Assembly (NCBI GenBank): GCA_027366525.1
Contig: DAHXKG010000013.1
Span: 294 to 45,666, forward strand
Source of the DNA: a candidate division FCPU426 bacterium
Lineage (GTDB): Bacteria > Oederibacteriota > Muellerivitia > Muellerivitales > DAHXKG01
Reading direction: 5' to 3'
Length of the DNA: 45,373 bases
In this document: positions 8,638 to 16,493 of the stretch, piece after piece
How the letters are laid out: each line of letters opens with the position of its first letter
Numbering within the stretch: the stretch's first letter is position 1
Notes under the pieces: generated by a model
Told to the model about the DNA's origin: nothing
The model's database searches: none
The model's input: the letters and a program-made list of their open reading frames with translations, nothing else
Made by a program: the position numbers and the translations under genes

Positions 8638-9402
8638 TTGAATTCATCTGTTCCACATCGTTCACATCCCTCACAACTCATTTTCTTACTGGACTATGAT
8701 GGGACGCTCACGGATTTCACCCAAAATCCTCAGCAAGCCCACTTATCTCTCTCAGTCAAACAACTGCTGTATTCACTTCAAATCTATTATCCGATCATTC
8801 TCGTCACTGGACGTCATGTTCAAGGACTTTTACAAGCTTCCCGTCTCGTCGGATTCCCAATTATCGGAACCCATGGCTTTGAAGCGTATCATCTTCCAAA
8901 TCAACTTAAATTTGTATCCCAAAAACTTCAAATTTTTTATGCCCATGAAACGCAGCGACTCCGAAAAAATCTATCTTTCCTTTGTCAAAAATATCCAAAC
9001 CTTCACTTAGAATCCAAGCCTTATTCGTGTACCCTTCATTATCGAACCTTACCTTGGACACGCTCTCAGATTCAAAAACTACATCGACAATTCGTCTCCA
9101 TCTTTAACCAATCCGTTTCTCGTCAATACTGGAAAATTCAAATTGGGAAAAAAATGATTGAAGCACTGCCTCGTGGTTTTTCTAAAGGCCAATCTGTCAT
9201 TCGACTCTTACAAGCCTTCCCCAACCATTATCCCATTTATGCCGGTGATGATTTAACGGATATTTCTGTTTTTAAACAACTTCGAGGGCGTGGTCTTCGG
9301 ATTGCCGTCGGATCCAGGATTCCTGACACCCTGTATGACCTTCAGTTCCCCGCACCCCACAATTTTGTATCGTGGCTGCGAGGGTTTCTTCCTCAGGATT
9401 GA
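8638..9402 (+). CDS. otsB: trehalose-6-phosphate phosphatase-like HAD hydrolase
   Basis: This is a HAD-superfamily phosphatase of the OtsB type, which removes phosphate from trehalose 6-phosphate. The nucleophile motif is LLDYDGTLTDF (Asp19 and Asp21), followed by VTGRH (motif II Thr), GTHGFEAYH in the cap region, KMIEALPRGFSKGQSV (motif III Lys) and YAGDDLTDISVF (motif IV acids). Its 254 residues fit the family. No ATG lies in a suitable place; TTG at 8638 is the best start, with a weak AAGG about 10 bases ahead. No trehalose-6-phosphate synthase (otsA) is in the window, so the substrate is inferred from the family only. It ends in TGA, which shows that TGA is a stop in this genome. Confidence 0.82.
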   Translation: MNSSVPHRSHPSQLIFLLDYDGTLTDFTQNPQQAHLSLSVKQLLYSLQIYYPIILVTGRHVQGLLQASRLVGFPIIGTHGFEAYHLPNQLKFVSQKLQIFYAHETQRLRKNLSFLCQKYPNLHLESKPYSCTLHYRTLPWTRSQIQKLHRQFVSIFNQSVSRQYWKIQIGKKMIEALPRGFSKGQSVIRLLQAFPNHYPIYAGDDLTDISVFKQLRGRGLRIAVGSRIPDTLYDLQFPAPHNFVSWLRGFLPQD

Positions 9403-9647
9403 CCTTCGTCGGCTTTCTAACCTTCTTCTTGCTAATGTCAAAATAATTTTAAATAACCTTCAAAAATTAAACTTGCGTTATCTGGATATGCTTGATCACA
9501 CTACCTCTTCATGAATCCCAAAAACCAAAAAGGAAAACGGAAAACAATCATTGCACTCGATCCGTCGAGAAAAACCGTGATCTCTAATTTTAAAAAACAA
9601 ATGAGTGCTGCATTATCGAATTTCTTGATTGAATCCGTTTTTGATGA

Positions 9648-9998
9648 TCAGGGCTGTTTGCCCTGAGTTTCTTTGAAAAATTTTTTAATTTCATCGACGC
9701 TTGGAATAACACCCATGGATTTAACTTTGCCATCAATAGCTAAAGCCGGGAGCATCGCAATATGTGGTAAATTAATCATGATTCGCATATCTGTAATACG
9801 AATCAATTCATATGGTTTACCAAATTCTTGAGCCGCTTTTCGCACTGCCGCCACCAGCTGTTTTGATTGTTCATTTTCGGTTCCAAAAACCTCAATCTCC
9901 ATTGCAAAGCGACTTTGCATCAATGGTTGCGGAGCTCTGTGTTTTTCATTTGCAAAATGATTTAACGGGTTTGTTTTTTTGACATCCTGTCTTTTCAT
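9648..9998 (-). CDS. thioredoxin-fold protein lacking the CxxC active site
   Basis: The protein resembles the small thioredoxin-3 family (MTH895/TM0487-like 'redox-active disulfide protein 2'). It has the IEVFGT strand at 35-40, the cis-Pro block AMLPALAIDGKV (Pro84), and the final VPSVDEIKKFF-like helix (here IPSVDEIKKFF). Where the family has GTGCPKC, this protein reads GTENEQS, so both cysteines are replaced (Asn42, Ser45) and there is no other Cys. It therefore cannot act as a disulfide reductase. It also carries a 32-residue basic N-terminal extension. The start at 9998 is supported by GGCAAGGACC just before the ATG; an internal start at Met33 would give the bare domain. The gene stands alone. 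Its role is unknown; a scaffold or binding function is possible. Confidence 0.75.
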   Translation of the reverse strand: MKRQDVKKTNPLNHFANEKHRAPQPLMQSRFAMEIEVFGTENEQSKQLVAAVRKAAQEFGKPYELIRITDMRIMINLPHIAMLPALAIDGKVKSMGVIPSVDEIKKFFKETQGKQP

Positions 9999-10630
9999 GG
10001 TCCTTGCCTCGCGTTAATAAATTTAAGGTATTCGTTTTACTGTAAAGTAACATACTTCGCTAAAAATTAAAATGCATGAAATCCATTTCATAATTTTTTT
10101 AAAGTTAAACATTTAACTTAAGATTCTTTTTATTATGTCCTTCATCATAAAAATTATTATTTGATCTCGGAACCTCTCGTGAGATTTGTTTGATAAATTT
10201 AATCCTAAACTTTAAAAAAATCAAACAATGAATTCCAAACCGAAAAATTTTGATTTATTTTGGAACTAGCTATTTAGACATTGGGTGCGCTTTTTTTCTT
10301 TTGAAATTAAAACTTAGTACATCGCTCTAGCTTCTTTGATAAAACACCTTGACTAATTCTAGCAAGAATTAGGATTTAAAATTCTTATGCCTAACTATTA
10401 AATCCATATTTAACTTCCGTACGCATAATTCAGTTGATTTAATCCTAAAATTAAAAAATTTTTGAAAATCTTTTCGATTGCTTATCCCTGTTGGAAACTT
10501 TATTGAAGTTGATAGACCATAGTTTTCGTTTCATGACTTGTTGAACCCTGAAATTTTTCATGGATTTACTGATTTTATATATTCAATTTTCGAAGCGCTC
10601 AAAATCCATTTTCTAATACTGAAATGTCCT
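9999..10630. other. 632-base AT-rich gap
   Basis: I see no gene. A perfect 8-bp hairpin (CTAATTCT, loop AGCA, AGAATTAG) lies at 10353-10372. The sequence TTTAATCCTAAA recurs at about 10198 and 10438, which may be chance in AT-rich DNA. Confidence 0.4.
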
Positions 10631-13600
10631 TTAAAACGTGGGATTCTGATATTGAACCAATTTTTTCCCACGAGAATCAAAAACGGCCAAAGTGGCCCTC
10701 CCTGCAAGAATACGAAGTGATGCTTGAAATCCAAAATGATGATCTTGAAACCGAATTACCCGATCGTGGCTGCCTTCATTAAAAATCATGTAGAGAACCG
10801 TTGACGAAAATCGCTTGGGTAAAATTGTGACTTCGAATAAATCGGCACCTTCAAGCGTACAATACGGTTGGATATGGTTTTGATGCATCAACGTCTGATA
10901 AAATGAAAGAATTGGTCCCCACTGATCGTTGGCTTCCAGTGGAAGTGGCATATAATATAGCGAAGTCCCTGCGGTTTTGAAATAATGGATGCGAGCTTCT
11001 CGACTGATATCCTTCTCCACTTGATATGTTTTATTTAAAGTATAGGTCAAGGCGTAAGCTTGTTGATTCATCCTTACTGATTCTTGAGGATTAACGGCTT
11101 GTCGAATTTCTTGAATGCCGAAACAACTTAATCCCGGCATGACCCTTCCATACCCATCTTCTGCCACGGGGCCTGAAACCCATAAATTACGCTTAGAAGA
11201 TCGGCGCACCCATCCCTCCATCGCTTGAGGATCTATGCGGCTGATGGAAGGAAATAAAACAGCTTTTTCATAATCCCACTGATCAAATTCCCATTCACTT
11301 AAAGCATGAAATGGAATTCGAAGGGCTGACAAAATTCGGTGAGCCACCCGTTGAGCTTTTTCAGTCCAAGTCCGAGATGATAAAAGACCACTAAAAGAAG
11401 TCAGGACTCCTAAACTTGGAGGTTCTGGTTTCTCTTGTAAATAGCCTTGCGCTTTTTTAAAAAAATTGCCGATTGATTCCAAAACCCAGGCCTCTGGACG
11501 CGCTGTTTGATCAATCCGAAAAGCTCCAATTTCTATTTCATTATGATTATTCATATAAGCATTCACGTTGAAACACCATTGAATAAATCCAGCGCCTCCC
11601 ATAAAACTAGAAATCACTTTTCGTTCAAAAAGTTTTCCAGCATCCTTTTCACTGATTCGACTCGCACGACGAACTGTATCCGAAAACATCACTCCGGTTT
11701 CTTGAACTAAAAAAGGTTTACCTTTGACCTTTGATGCCGTGACACCCCAAATCAAATCTTCGTTTTCCCACCAAGTATGATTACAAGTAAAATCCAATGG
11801 ACGATGAAAGAAATGGTTTTCCGGTCGGCGCTGGGACATACCACCCTCATCCTGACCAACCGTAACTAATTGAGAGCTTATCTGACGAATCGTATCGACA
11901 TGATTTTGAACCCATTCCCTAAACACCACTTGACTGAATTGTTGAAAATCAAAAGCCCGACCGGCATGAACCAATCCTTCTTGAGGTGATTTGAATTCAG
12001 AAAAATCCAATTCCGTTGGCAGTTGAATACTGTCCCAGGATGATATTTCTTGTGGTGTCATATTCCATCTTTCTCGAAGCTCGTCTAGACTGCGATGGAT
12101 TTCTTTTAAAAATTTTATAAAAGCCTGGCGTTCGAGTTCGCCTTCTAACGGGCGCGTTTTCCAAAGCTTTTTAGGATGGCTTACGGAAGGTTCATTAATC
12201 AAATCCCAAGAGATTGAAGGGATGTTTGCATAGCGACGAATTACCATCATTAAATATTCACGCTGCAAACTTCTTGCTCGAGAATCCAAATAGGGATGAT
12301 CTGATGGAAATACATCTGGTATAAATGAAAAAAAAGTAAATTGAAGCCAAAATTCATGTTTTAAACTACTCAAAACATAAGCATCCAATGCCCGCAAGCT
12401 ATCATTTCTTGGATGTCCAGCATCAAACATTATTTGACGATGATTGGCCCAAATCCCGGTTCGAATCGTGTTAATACCCATACGCTGCATCTGATCCATA
12501 TCCCGCTCCCACTGAGCTGGGTTAGGCTGTAATAAAAATTTCCGAGAAACATCACCTGCCATATAGGTGGTTCCCACGATGGGAATCGTATGTCCATTCC
12601 TCATGAAACGTATGTCGTTAACACTAATTTGTGGAGCTTGACGTACCCATTGAGTATCCCATCCCCAGAATCCTTGATGCTGAATGGTTCGATAGTGGCC
12701 CTCCACTTCAATCGTAGATTGGAGGTGATAAAATCCAGGTTCAACCTGAAACGATAGCGGTATTACCTGATAATTTGAAGTGATTGTAACTTCATTTTCT
12801 ATAGTTTGTTGATGGATGATTTGATGATCTCTTTGGATTTGAATATCACATTTCAAGGATTGTTGCGTTTCAAAAGCCCGAGCCCAAAAAATCAGAGCTG
12901 GTTGCTCACCGGGATAATAGCAAGCCCATTCTGGACGAACTTGGATTTGAATTGGTTTTTGTAGACCAACTTGAGCTAGATATAAAAGTAGTTTTTCAAA
13001 AAAAACATTCATTTTTGGAAGACGAGCTGAAAGAAATACCCATCTTCCGCCTTTAAATCGTCCTTGATAATGATCAATCATCGATATGGGACAAGAAATC
13101 CGACGTTGTGCCTCATCGACTCCCCAAACTAACGGATGTAGTTCCGCATCCATAGGTCCCGTAGCTCCACAACGCTCCTCATCATCAATTTCAGTGAATC
13201 GAGTCATGAGAGCAAAAGCATTGATTTTAGGAAAGTTTTTAATCTCAAATATTTTCAATTCGTCTGCTATTTCAGTGCCCTGAATTCTTGATGAATCGAT
13301 TTCATTCAACTGCTCAATACCCAAACTTTGATGATAAGCGGTTTGTGGAATTTCTTTCCTCCAATGACTATTTTGCTTTAAACAAGGAAGTTCAAAAGGT
13401 CTGCCACCGACATAGAGCAAGTTGCCCCCTCGATTCAAATAATTCCACAAAACGGCCCAAAGTGCTTTTGGAAAGGCTGATCCATACGGAAGAACAAAAA
13501 GTTTGGTTTGAGTCAATTGAGTTTGAAGAATTTCCTGAAGCGTAAGTTTTTGAATGGGTCCCGCAGAAGTCAAAGACCTTTGCAGTGCACTCCAAGACCA

Positions 13601-13651
13601 TGGCATTGCATCTACTGTAGGGAATCCCGATTCTTGAAAAACAGATATCAT
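10631..13651 (-). CDS. large clan GH-A glycoside hydrolase (beta-galactosidase-like)
   Basis: This is a predicted retaining glycosidase of 1006 residues. N-terminal part: LFVLPYGSAF and GGNLLYVGGRPFE at 51-87 look like a glutamine-amidotransferase-type Rossmann domain. A beta-sandwich-like region spans about 235-340. The TIM barrel starts near 350 (PIVGTTYMAGD) and contains MGINTIRTGIW, the acid/base motif SWDLINEPS (Glu487) and the nucleophile strand PFLVQETGV (Glu651). A second amidotransferase-like domain with LGVLTSFSG follows near 747, and then a C-terminal beta region. This order recalls GH42 beta-galactosidases and related GH2/GH5-like enzymes. There is no signal peptide, so it is probably cytoplasmic. 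It is monocistronic, with a weak ribosome-binding site. The substrate is unknown. Confidence 0.8.
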   Translation of the reverse strand: MISVFQESGFPTVDAMPWSWSALQRSLTSAGPIQKLTLQEILQTQLTQTKLFVLPYGSAFPKALWAVLWNYLNRGGNLLYVGGRPFELPCLKQNSHWRKEIPQTAYHQSLGIEQLNEIDSSRIQGTEIADELKIFEIKNFPKINAFALMTRFTEIDDEERCGATGPMDAELHPLVWGVDEAQRRISCPISMIDHYQGRFKGGRWVFLSARLPKMNVFFEKLLLYLAQVGLQKPIQIQVRPEWACYYPGEQPALIFWARAFETQQSLKCDIQIQRDHQIIHQQTIENEVTITSNYQVIPLSFQVEPGFYHLQSTIEVEGHYRTIQHQGFWGWDTQWVRQAPQISVNDIRFMRNGHTIPIVGTTYMAGDVSRKFLLQPNPAQWERDMDQMQRMGINTIRTGIWANHRQIMFDAGHPRNDSLRALDAYVLSSLKHEFWLQFTFFSFIPDVFPSDHPYLDSRARSLQREYLMMVIRRYANIPSISWDLINEPSVSHPKKLWKTRPLEGELERQAFIKFLKEIHRSLDELRERWNMTPQEISSWDSIQLPTELDFSEFKSPQEGLVHAGRAFDFQQFSQVVFREWVQNHVDTIRQISSQLVTVGQDEGGMSQRRPENHFFHRPLDFTCNHTWWENEDLIWGVTASKVKGKPFLVQETGVMFSDTVRRASRISEKDAGKLFERKVISSFMGGAGFIQWCFNVNAYMNNHNEIEIGAFRIDQTARPEAWVLESIGNFFKKAQGYLQEKPEPPSLGVLTSFSGLLSSRTWTEKAQRVAHRILSALRIPFHALSEWEFDQWDYEKAVLFPSISRIDPQAMEGWVRRSSKRNLWVSGPVAEDGYGRVMPGLSCFGIQEIRQAVNPQESVRMNQQAYALTYTLNKTYQVEKDISREARIHYFKTAGTSLYYMPLPLEANDQWGPILSFYQTLMHQNHIQPYCTLEGADLFEVTILPKRFSSTVLYMIFNEGSHDRVIRFQDHHFGFQASLRILAGRATLAVFDSRGKKLVQYQNPTF

Positions 13652-13739
13652 TTTAAGCTTTCTTTTTTGGAATTAAGAAGCACTTTTCTATCATACCTCA
13701 ATCATTAAAACTTTCTGAATTTTTATTGATACCTATTTT

Positions 13740-13816
13740 AAAGTATTTTATTTTCAATTTGTCCTTTGTTGAATTCAAATAAAATTTTTATTTTAAAAAA
13801 TGCAACAATTTAATAT
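13740..13816 (+). repeat. 77-base direct repeat, left copy
   Basis: The sequence from AAAGTATTTTATT to GCAACAATTTAATAT recurs at 17004-17080 in the same orientation, with two single-base indels and one substitution. It ends 6 bases before the left end of the IS30-type element. Together the copies bracket the element and three genes. Confidence 0.9.
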
Positions 13817-13822
13817 CCCAAG

Positions 13823-13843
13823 TTCAATAAGTAAGTACAACAC
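13823..13843 (+). repeat. IS30 left terminal inverted repeat
   Basis: It pairs with 14852-14872 on the opposite strand: TTCAA, two differing bases, AGTAAGT, A/G, CAACAC. Confidence 0.75.
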
Positions 13844-13884
13844 TTACTGTCTGAATGTGACCGCCTCCATTAGGATGTGCGGTT

Positions 13885-14871
13885 ATGAAAAAGAAAAAGA
13901 CTTATAATCATTTAGATGTTAATGAAAGATATCTTATAGCCGTTTTGAGGGTGAAGAGATTAGGAATACGAGAAATCGTTCGGGAACTCGTCCGATCCCC
14001 CTCTTCCATCTCCCAGAAGTTCCAACGCAACGCTCCCCCCATCCTCAAAGGCTATTATTTAGCCCACCGTGCCCACCAAAGATACGTCCTTCGCAATCAA
14101 CAACGAGTCCGAGGGTTACGCCTTAAAACAAAAAAAATTCGTTCCTATGTCACCCGCCATCTAAAAATGGATTGGTCTCCCGAACTGATCTCAGGTCGTT
14201 TGACTCACCTATCGCCTCACCAAACCATTAACCACGAAGCCATCTACCAATGGATTTATCTGGAATCCACGGAATTGATTGGTTACCTCGTTCGTCATCA
14301 TCGAAAACGGTTTTCCTTCAGACACACGCATCGACACGCCCAAAATCAAATTCCAGGGTGTGTTTCCATCAATCAAAGATCAAAGGTTATCCATCGGCGA
14401 AAGCAGTTTGGCCATTGAGAAACTGACACGATGGTTTCACGTCAAAGTAAAGCCGCCATGCAGGCCGTAGTGGAGCGAGCCAGTCGTTATGTGAAATTGG
14501 CGAAGCTACCTCGGAAGATGGCTTTCCATATGCATCGCCTCCTCAAGGATGCTTTAGCGAGCCTTCCTTCCCAAGCTCGTAAGAGTTTGACCTATGACAA
14601 CGGCACCGAGAATGCCTATCACTTGAGAACCCATCAAGCTCTTGAGACGAAATCATATTTTTGTGCCCCGTTTCACAGTTGGGAGAAAGGAATCGTTGAA
14701 AATTCAATCGGCCTCGTTCGTCGGTATTTTCAAAAAAAGACCGACCTTGCTAAAGTGTCTTGGCGGGAATTTAAGTTCATCGAAAGATGACTTAATAATA
14801 GACCCAGAAAATGTCTTGGTTTTAAAACTTCGGCGGAAGTCTTTTGGCACTGTGTTGCACTTACTGGTTGA
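13885..14871 (+). pseudogene. IS30-family transposase with two in-frame TGA codons
   Basis: One frame of 329 codons is interrupted by TGA at 14416-14418 and at 14788-14790 and ends in TGA at 14869-14871. The N-terminal helix-turn-helix part (LDVNERYLIAVLR, IREIVRELVRSPSSIS) and SPELISGRL are intact. The first stop replaces Trp in the family motif GHWExD, just ahead of the first catalytic Asp. LTYDNGTEN gives the second Asp and WEKGIVENSIG the Glu of the DDE triad. The second stop falls inside the family's (I/E)xRLNNRPRKCLGF block. Both are single-base changes with no frameshift, so the decay looks recent. Genuine genes nearby end in TGA, so recoding is unlikely. Confidence 0.88.
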
Positions 14872-14872
14872 A
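14852..14872 (-). repeat. IS30 right terminal inverted repeat
   Basis: This is the counterpart of 13823-13843. It overlaps the last codons and the TGA stop of the transposase frame. Confidence 0.75.
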
Positions 14873-14983
14873 TTCGGCAATGCTATTATTATATTTCAAA
14901 CATTTAGACGATGCAGTTTTCCGAGGTTACACTTTCTGATATTTCGTTGGAGTAAAAAGAGAACGAATTTTTCAACTAACGGT

Positions 14984-15012
14984 TTGATAAATTGGTTACA
15001 ATGAACTATAAG
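14984..15012 (+). promoter_or_regulatory. sigma70-like promoter for the cassette
   Basis: TTGATA (14984-14989) and TATAAG (15007-15012) are separated by exactly 17 bases. They lie about 50 bases ahead of the first gene of the three-gene cassette and outside the IS element. The predicted transcript start is near 15019, just before the hairpin. Confidence 0.5.
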
Positions 15013-15020
15013 TTTAAAAC

Positions 15021-15045
15021 TAATAATTTCTCGCGGAAATTATTA
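15021..15045 (+). promoter_or_regulatory. perfect 10-bp hairpin in the 5' leader
   Basis: TAATAATTTC, loop TCGCG, GAAATTATTA. It lies directly between the promoter and the ribosome-binding site AAGGA (15047-15051) of the gene at 15061. It could be a dyad operator, or an RNA structure that protects the message or governs ribosome access. The function is inferred from position only. Confidence 0.45.
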
Positions 15046-15060
15046 TAAGGAATTTTTTTT

Positions 15061-15921
15061 ATGTTTGAAGTCCAATTGCTCAAGGTTCCAGTAATCGAAA
15101 GATATTTTCCCAGCTGCTTCATGGACGCGATCGAATCAGTTTGTAAATATTCATTTAATATTCCAGATATAAGCCGAACATATGGAATTTATAAATTTTT
15201 TTATCAAAACCCCCAAAAAGAAATTGAGTTTAAAAATAATGGTGTTGAGTTAGATATATTTTTAGGAACAGAGTATTTTTCAAAGGAGGAATATTTAAAA
15301 AGGCTAAAACATTATTATGGCATTGAAGTTTCACCCCGCCTGGTAATTTCCACGCAAGAATTAATCGAACAACATGACTTGGTAACTTCGAGTGATATAA
15401 AGACAGTTTCTTTAGGTTTAAGAAATTTATTAATTGATTATGACAGGAACTTTTTAGACAAAAACGTATTAATAGAGAACTTTTCAATTCTAGAACAAAT
15501 GGCTTTCTTAAAAGATGAGAGGACGGCAATATTTGATCATATTGAAAAAAATAATCCTAAATTAAATGAGACCTGGTATTTGTTGTTCAGCCACAATTTT
15601 TGTATTAATAAATCCTTTTTTCAAAAAGTTGGTGGGTTTGATGTTCAATTTAGCAAATACTGGGGAGCAGAAGATGTGGAGCTTGGCTATCGCATCGCAC
15701 AATTTGGCGGAAAAATAGTCATTAATAAAAACTCTATTTGTTATCACCTGTATTACCCGGTTGGTATTATCCGAAATATTACTCAATTAAGATTCAACTT
15801 AGAATTGTTTTTTAAAAAACACCCTGATGATTTAGTTATTGATGCAAAAACGACCGAAGATTTTTTAAGAAAACATGATTGGAAAAATGTAGCAGAACGA
15901 TTTCAAAAAGTTGCGTGGTAA
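15061..15921 (+). CDS. glycosyltransferase-7 C-terminal-type protein lacking a normal GT-A N-terminus
   Basis: The C-terminal half matches the galactosyltransferase/chondroitin-polymerase C-terminal family. It shows FSHNFCINKSFFQKVGGFD (about residues 178-196), the YWGAEDVELGYRI acceptor-site motif (about 201-213) and YHLYYP (about 228-233). TVSLGLRN at about 115-122 aligns with the strand that follows the DxD region in complete enzymes. The first ~110 residues do not show a GT-A nucleotide-binding fold or DxD motif, so sugar-nucleotide binding is doubtful or uses unfamiliar residues. A good RBS (AAGGA, 9-base spacing) precedes the ATG. The stop overlaps the start of the next gene (TAATG), so the two are translationally coupled. 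The partner or substrate is unknown; glycan transfer is a family-based guess. Confidence 0.7.
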   Translation: MFEVQLLKVPVIERYFPSCFMDAIESVCKYSFNIPDISRTYGIYKFFYQNPQKEIEFKNNGVELDIFLGTEYFSKEEYLKRLKHYYGIEVSPRLVISTQELIEQHDLVTSSDIKTVSLGLRNLLIDYDRNFLDKNVLIENFSILEQMAFLKDERTAIFDHIEKNNPKLNETWYLLFSHNFCINKSFFQKVGGFDVQFSKYWGAEDVELGYRIAQFGGKIVINKNSICYHLYYPVGIIRNITQLRFNLELFFKKHPDDLVIDAKTTEDFLRKHDWKNVAERFQKVAW

Positions 15922-16487
15922 TGATGAAAATTGCATTTGTAATATTTAATGGAATGACGGGGCTGGATTTTGTAGGTGTTTATGACACGGTCATAAGATT
16001 GAAAACTATGCATTTTCGCAAGGATATTTATTGGGATATTTGTAGTAATACGAAAATTGTCAAAGACAACAGTGGGCTTGGTTTTACTCCGACAAAGGTT
16101 AAAAAAAGCCTTGCTAAATACGATTTGATAATCATACCGGGGGGTTATGGGACACGAAAGCTTAGACATAACAAAAAATTCATGATTTGGATAAAAAGCG
16201 CACGATCTGTTCCGCTGAAAGTGTCGGTTTGTACTGGGGCATTGCTTTTAGGTTCGGCGGGATTTTTAAAAGGCATTTGCGCGACGACACATTTAAATGC
16301 TTTTAAGGAACTTAGCGAGTATTGCGAAAAGGTGGTAAATAAACGAATTGTAGATGAAGGAAAAGTAATTACCGCTCGCGGCGTTACATCTGCAATCGAC
16401 TTAGGTTTGTACTTATGTGAAAAATTGGCAGGAAATAAAGCAAAAGAAAAAATAAGAGTTCAGATGGATTACAAAACAAAAAAATGA
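15921..16487 (+). CDS. DJ-1/PfpI (ThiJ)-superfamily protein, isonitrile-hydratase-like
   Basis: This is a class-I-glutamine-amidotransferase-like fold. KIAFVIFNGMTGLDFVG opens the domain, followed by DLIIIPGGYGTR, the nucleophile-elbow motif VSVCTGALLLGSAGFL with the reactive Cys, the family block CATTHLNAF, and ITARGVTSAIDLGLYL. The pattern of CTGA, TTH and ITA-G-TSAID is that of isonitrile hydratase and the DJ-1-like domain of AraC-type GATase regulators; no DNA-binding domain is attached here. The start is taken at ATG 15921, overlapping the previous stop as TAATG (ATG 15924 is equally possible); a frame extension to 15879 lies inside the upstream gene. At 188 residues it is full length. 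Chemical role and substrate are unknown. Confidence 0.85.
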   Translation: MMKIAFVIFNGMTGLDFVGVYDTVIRLKTMHFRKDIYWDICSNTKIVKDNSGLGFTPTKVKKSLAKYDLIIIPGGYGTRKLRHNKKFMIWIKSARSVPLKVSVCTGALLLGSAGFLKGICATTHLNAFKELSEYCEKVVNKRIVDEGKVITARGVTSAIDLGLYLCEKLAGNKAKEKIRVQMDYKTKK

Positions 16488-16493
16488 AATTAA

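Larger units (their letters stand above)
13823..14872 (+). mobile_element. IS30-family insertion sequence, decayed
   Basis: The element is about 1050 bases, as expected for IS30 relatives. The terminal inverted repeats are 13823-13843 and 14852-14872: 18 of 21 positions match, with the core AGTAAGTxCAACAC. The transposase frame ends inside the right repeat. A clear short target duplication was not found. The two nonsense codons in the transposase mean it is unlikely to move by itself. Confidence 0.85.

Noticed and set aside
9511-9666. 51-codon frame starting MNPKNQKGKRKT, overlapping the end of the thioredoxin-like gene
   Set aside because: No ribosome-binding site, no family match and a convergent overlap with a better-supported gene.
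13885-14871. UGA recoded as tryptophan, since the first TGA in the IS30 frame sits at a conserved Trp
   Set aside because: Intact genes end in TGA (9400-9402, 16485-16487, 41762-41764), Trp is written TGG throughout, and the second TGA is not at a Trp position.
14642-15004. 120-codon frame across the IS30 right end
   Set aside because: It is an out-of-frame shadow of the transposase running into the promoter region.
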